Positions 63,997 to 64,000 of a stretch of 64,000 nt of DNA are shown here, one piece after another (position 1 is the stretch's first letter; each line of letters opens with the position of its first letter). Where the stretch lies: positions 2,127 through 66,126 of the forward strand of contig DYNP01000009.1 in assembly GCA_020721005.1 (NCBI GenBank), in the 5' to 3' direction. A program made the translations under genes and the position numbers. The DNA is from Thiomargarita sp. Its GTDB lineage: Bacteria; Pseudomonadota; Gammaproteobacteria; Beggiatoales; Beggiatoaceae. The notes below the pieces were generated by a model. It did no database searches. It was given only the letters and a program-made list of their open reading frames with translations, and was not told the origin of the DNA.

Positions 63997-64000
63997 AAAG

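Noticed and set aside
63617-64000. CRISPR array
   Set aside because: The 97-bp units are near-identical throughout and have no unique spacers.

Overview
The window looks like a chromosomal segment of a filamentous or giant sulfur bacterium of the Beggiatoa/Thiomargarita/Thioploca type (Gammaproteobacteria, Thiotrichales). I infer this from moderately AT-rich DNA, families of palindromic intergenic repeats, very large modular secreted proteins, nitrogen-fixation accessory genes (nifZ, nifM), a large signalling complement and a gammaproteobacterial-type class A RNase P RNA. No 16S rRNA or ribosomal marker lies in the window, so the genus is inference.

Layout. 1-0.9 kb: a Met/Gly-rich secreted repeat protein on the minus strand that runs off the left edge. 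1.6-4.1 kb: three tandem paralogous small EF-hand/TerB-like proteins followed by a secreted MORN-repeat protein, apparently one operon. 4.2-7.8 kb: an OmpA-type lipoprotein and a six-PAS diguanylate cyclase. 7.9-13.3 kb: a giant secreted protein of Ig-like (ASPM/SPD-2/Hydin-type) repeats. 13.6-14.0 kb: rnpB, with a clear sigma70 promoter. 14.2-14.6 kb: a palindromic repeat array. 14.7-20.7 kb: a TPR O-GlcNAc-transferase-like protein, a small hypothetical, an MFS/nucleotide-carrier-like membrane protein fused to HEAT repeats, and a cyclic-nucleotide-binding protein. 21.1-27.7 kb: a helical periplasmic protein, a Cache/HAMP/GAF hybrid histidine kinase with three receiver domains, and anmK. 27.8-35.2 kb: a secreted lectin-like protein, a XRE regulator, an NHL-repeat surface protein, small lipoprotein and zinc-ribbon genes, two copies of a 262-bp MITE-like element, and a broken gene. 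35.9-38.7 kb: a porGAB 2-oxoacid:ferredoxin oxidoreductase operon. 38.8-45.1 kb: a thiopurine methyltransferase-like gene, a VWA protein, two near-identical Rpn-type nucleases, hisN and metY. 45.4-51.7 kb: a 51-bp tandem repeat, a giant TIG/Calx-beta protein and a small VWA-like partner. 52.1-54.7 kb: a toxin-antitoxin island with intact and decaying modules. 54.9-61.2 kb: a 2090-residue beta-propeller/VWA protein. 61.5-64.0 kb: a winged-helix regulator, nifZ, nifM and a second cluster of palindromic repeats.

How the genes fit together. The dominant theme is the cell surface: four very long exported proteins are built from Ig-like, propeller, InlB-like and VWA modules, and two of them share a C-terminal module ending in a GYRL...YN..PL.F signature. 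Signalling proteins (c-di-GMP synthesis and a multi-receiver hybrid kinase) could control attachment or motility, but no direct link is visible. Metabolic content (PFOR-type enzyme, sulfhydrylase MetY, NifZ/NifM) suits a low-oxygen, sulfide-rich, nitrogen-fixing lifestyle. The repeats, duplicated nucleases and decayed toxin modules show active DNA rearrangement. I see no CRISPR array, tRNA, rRNA, prophage or complete insertion sequence.
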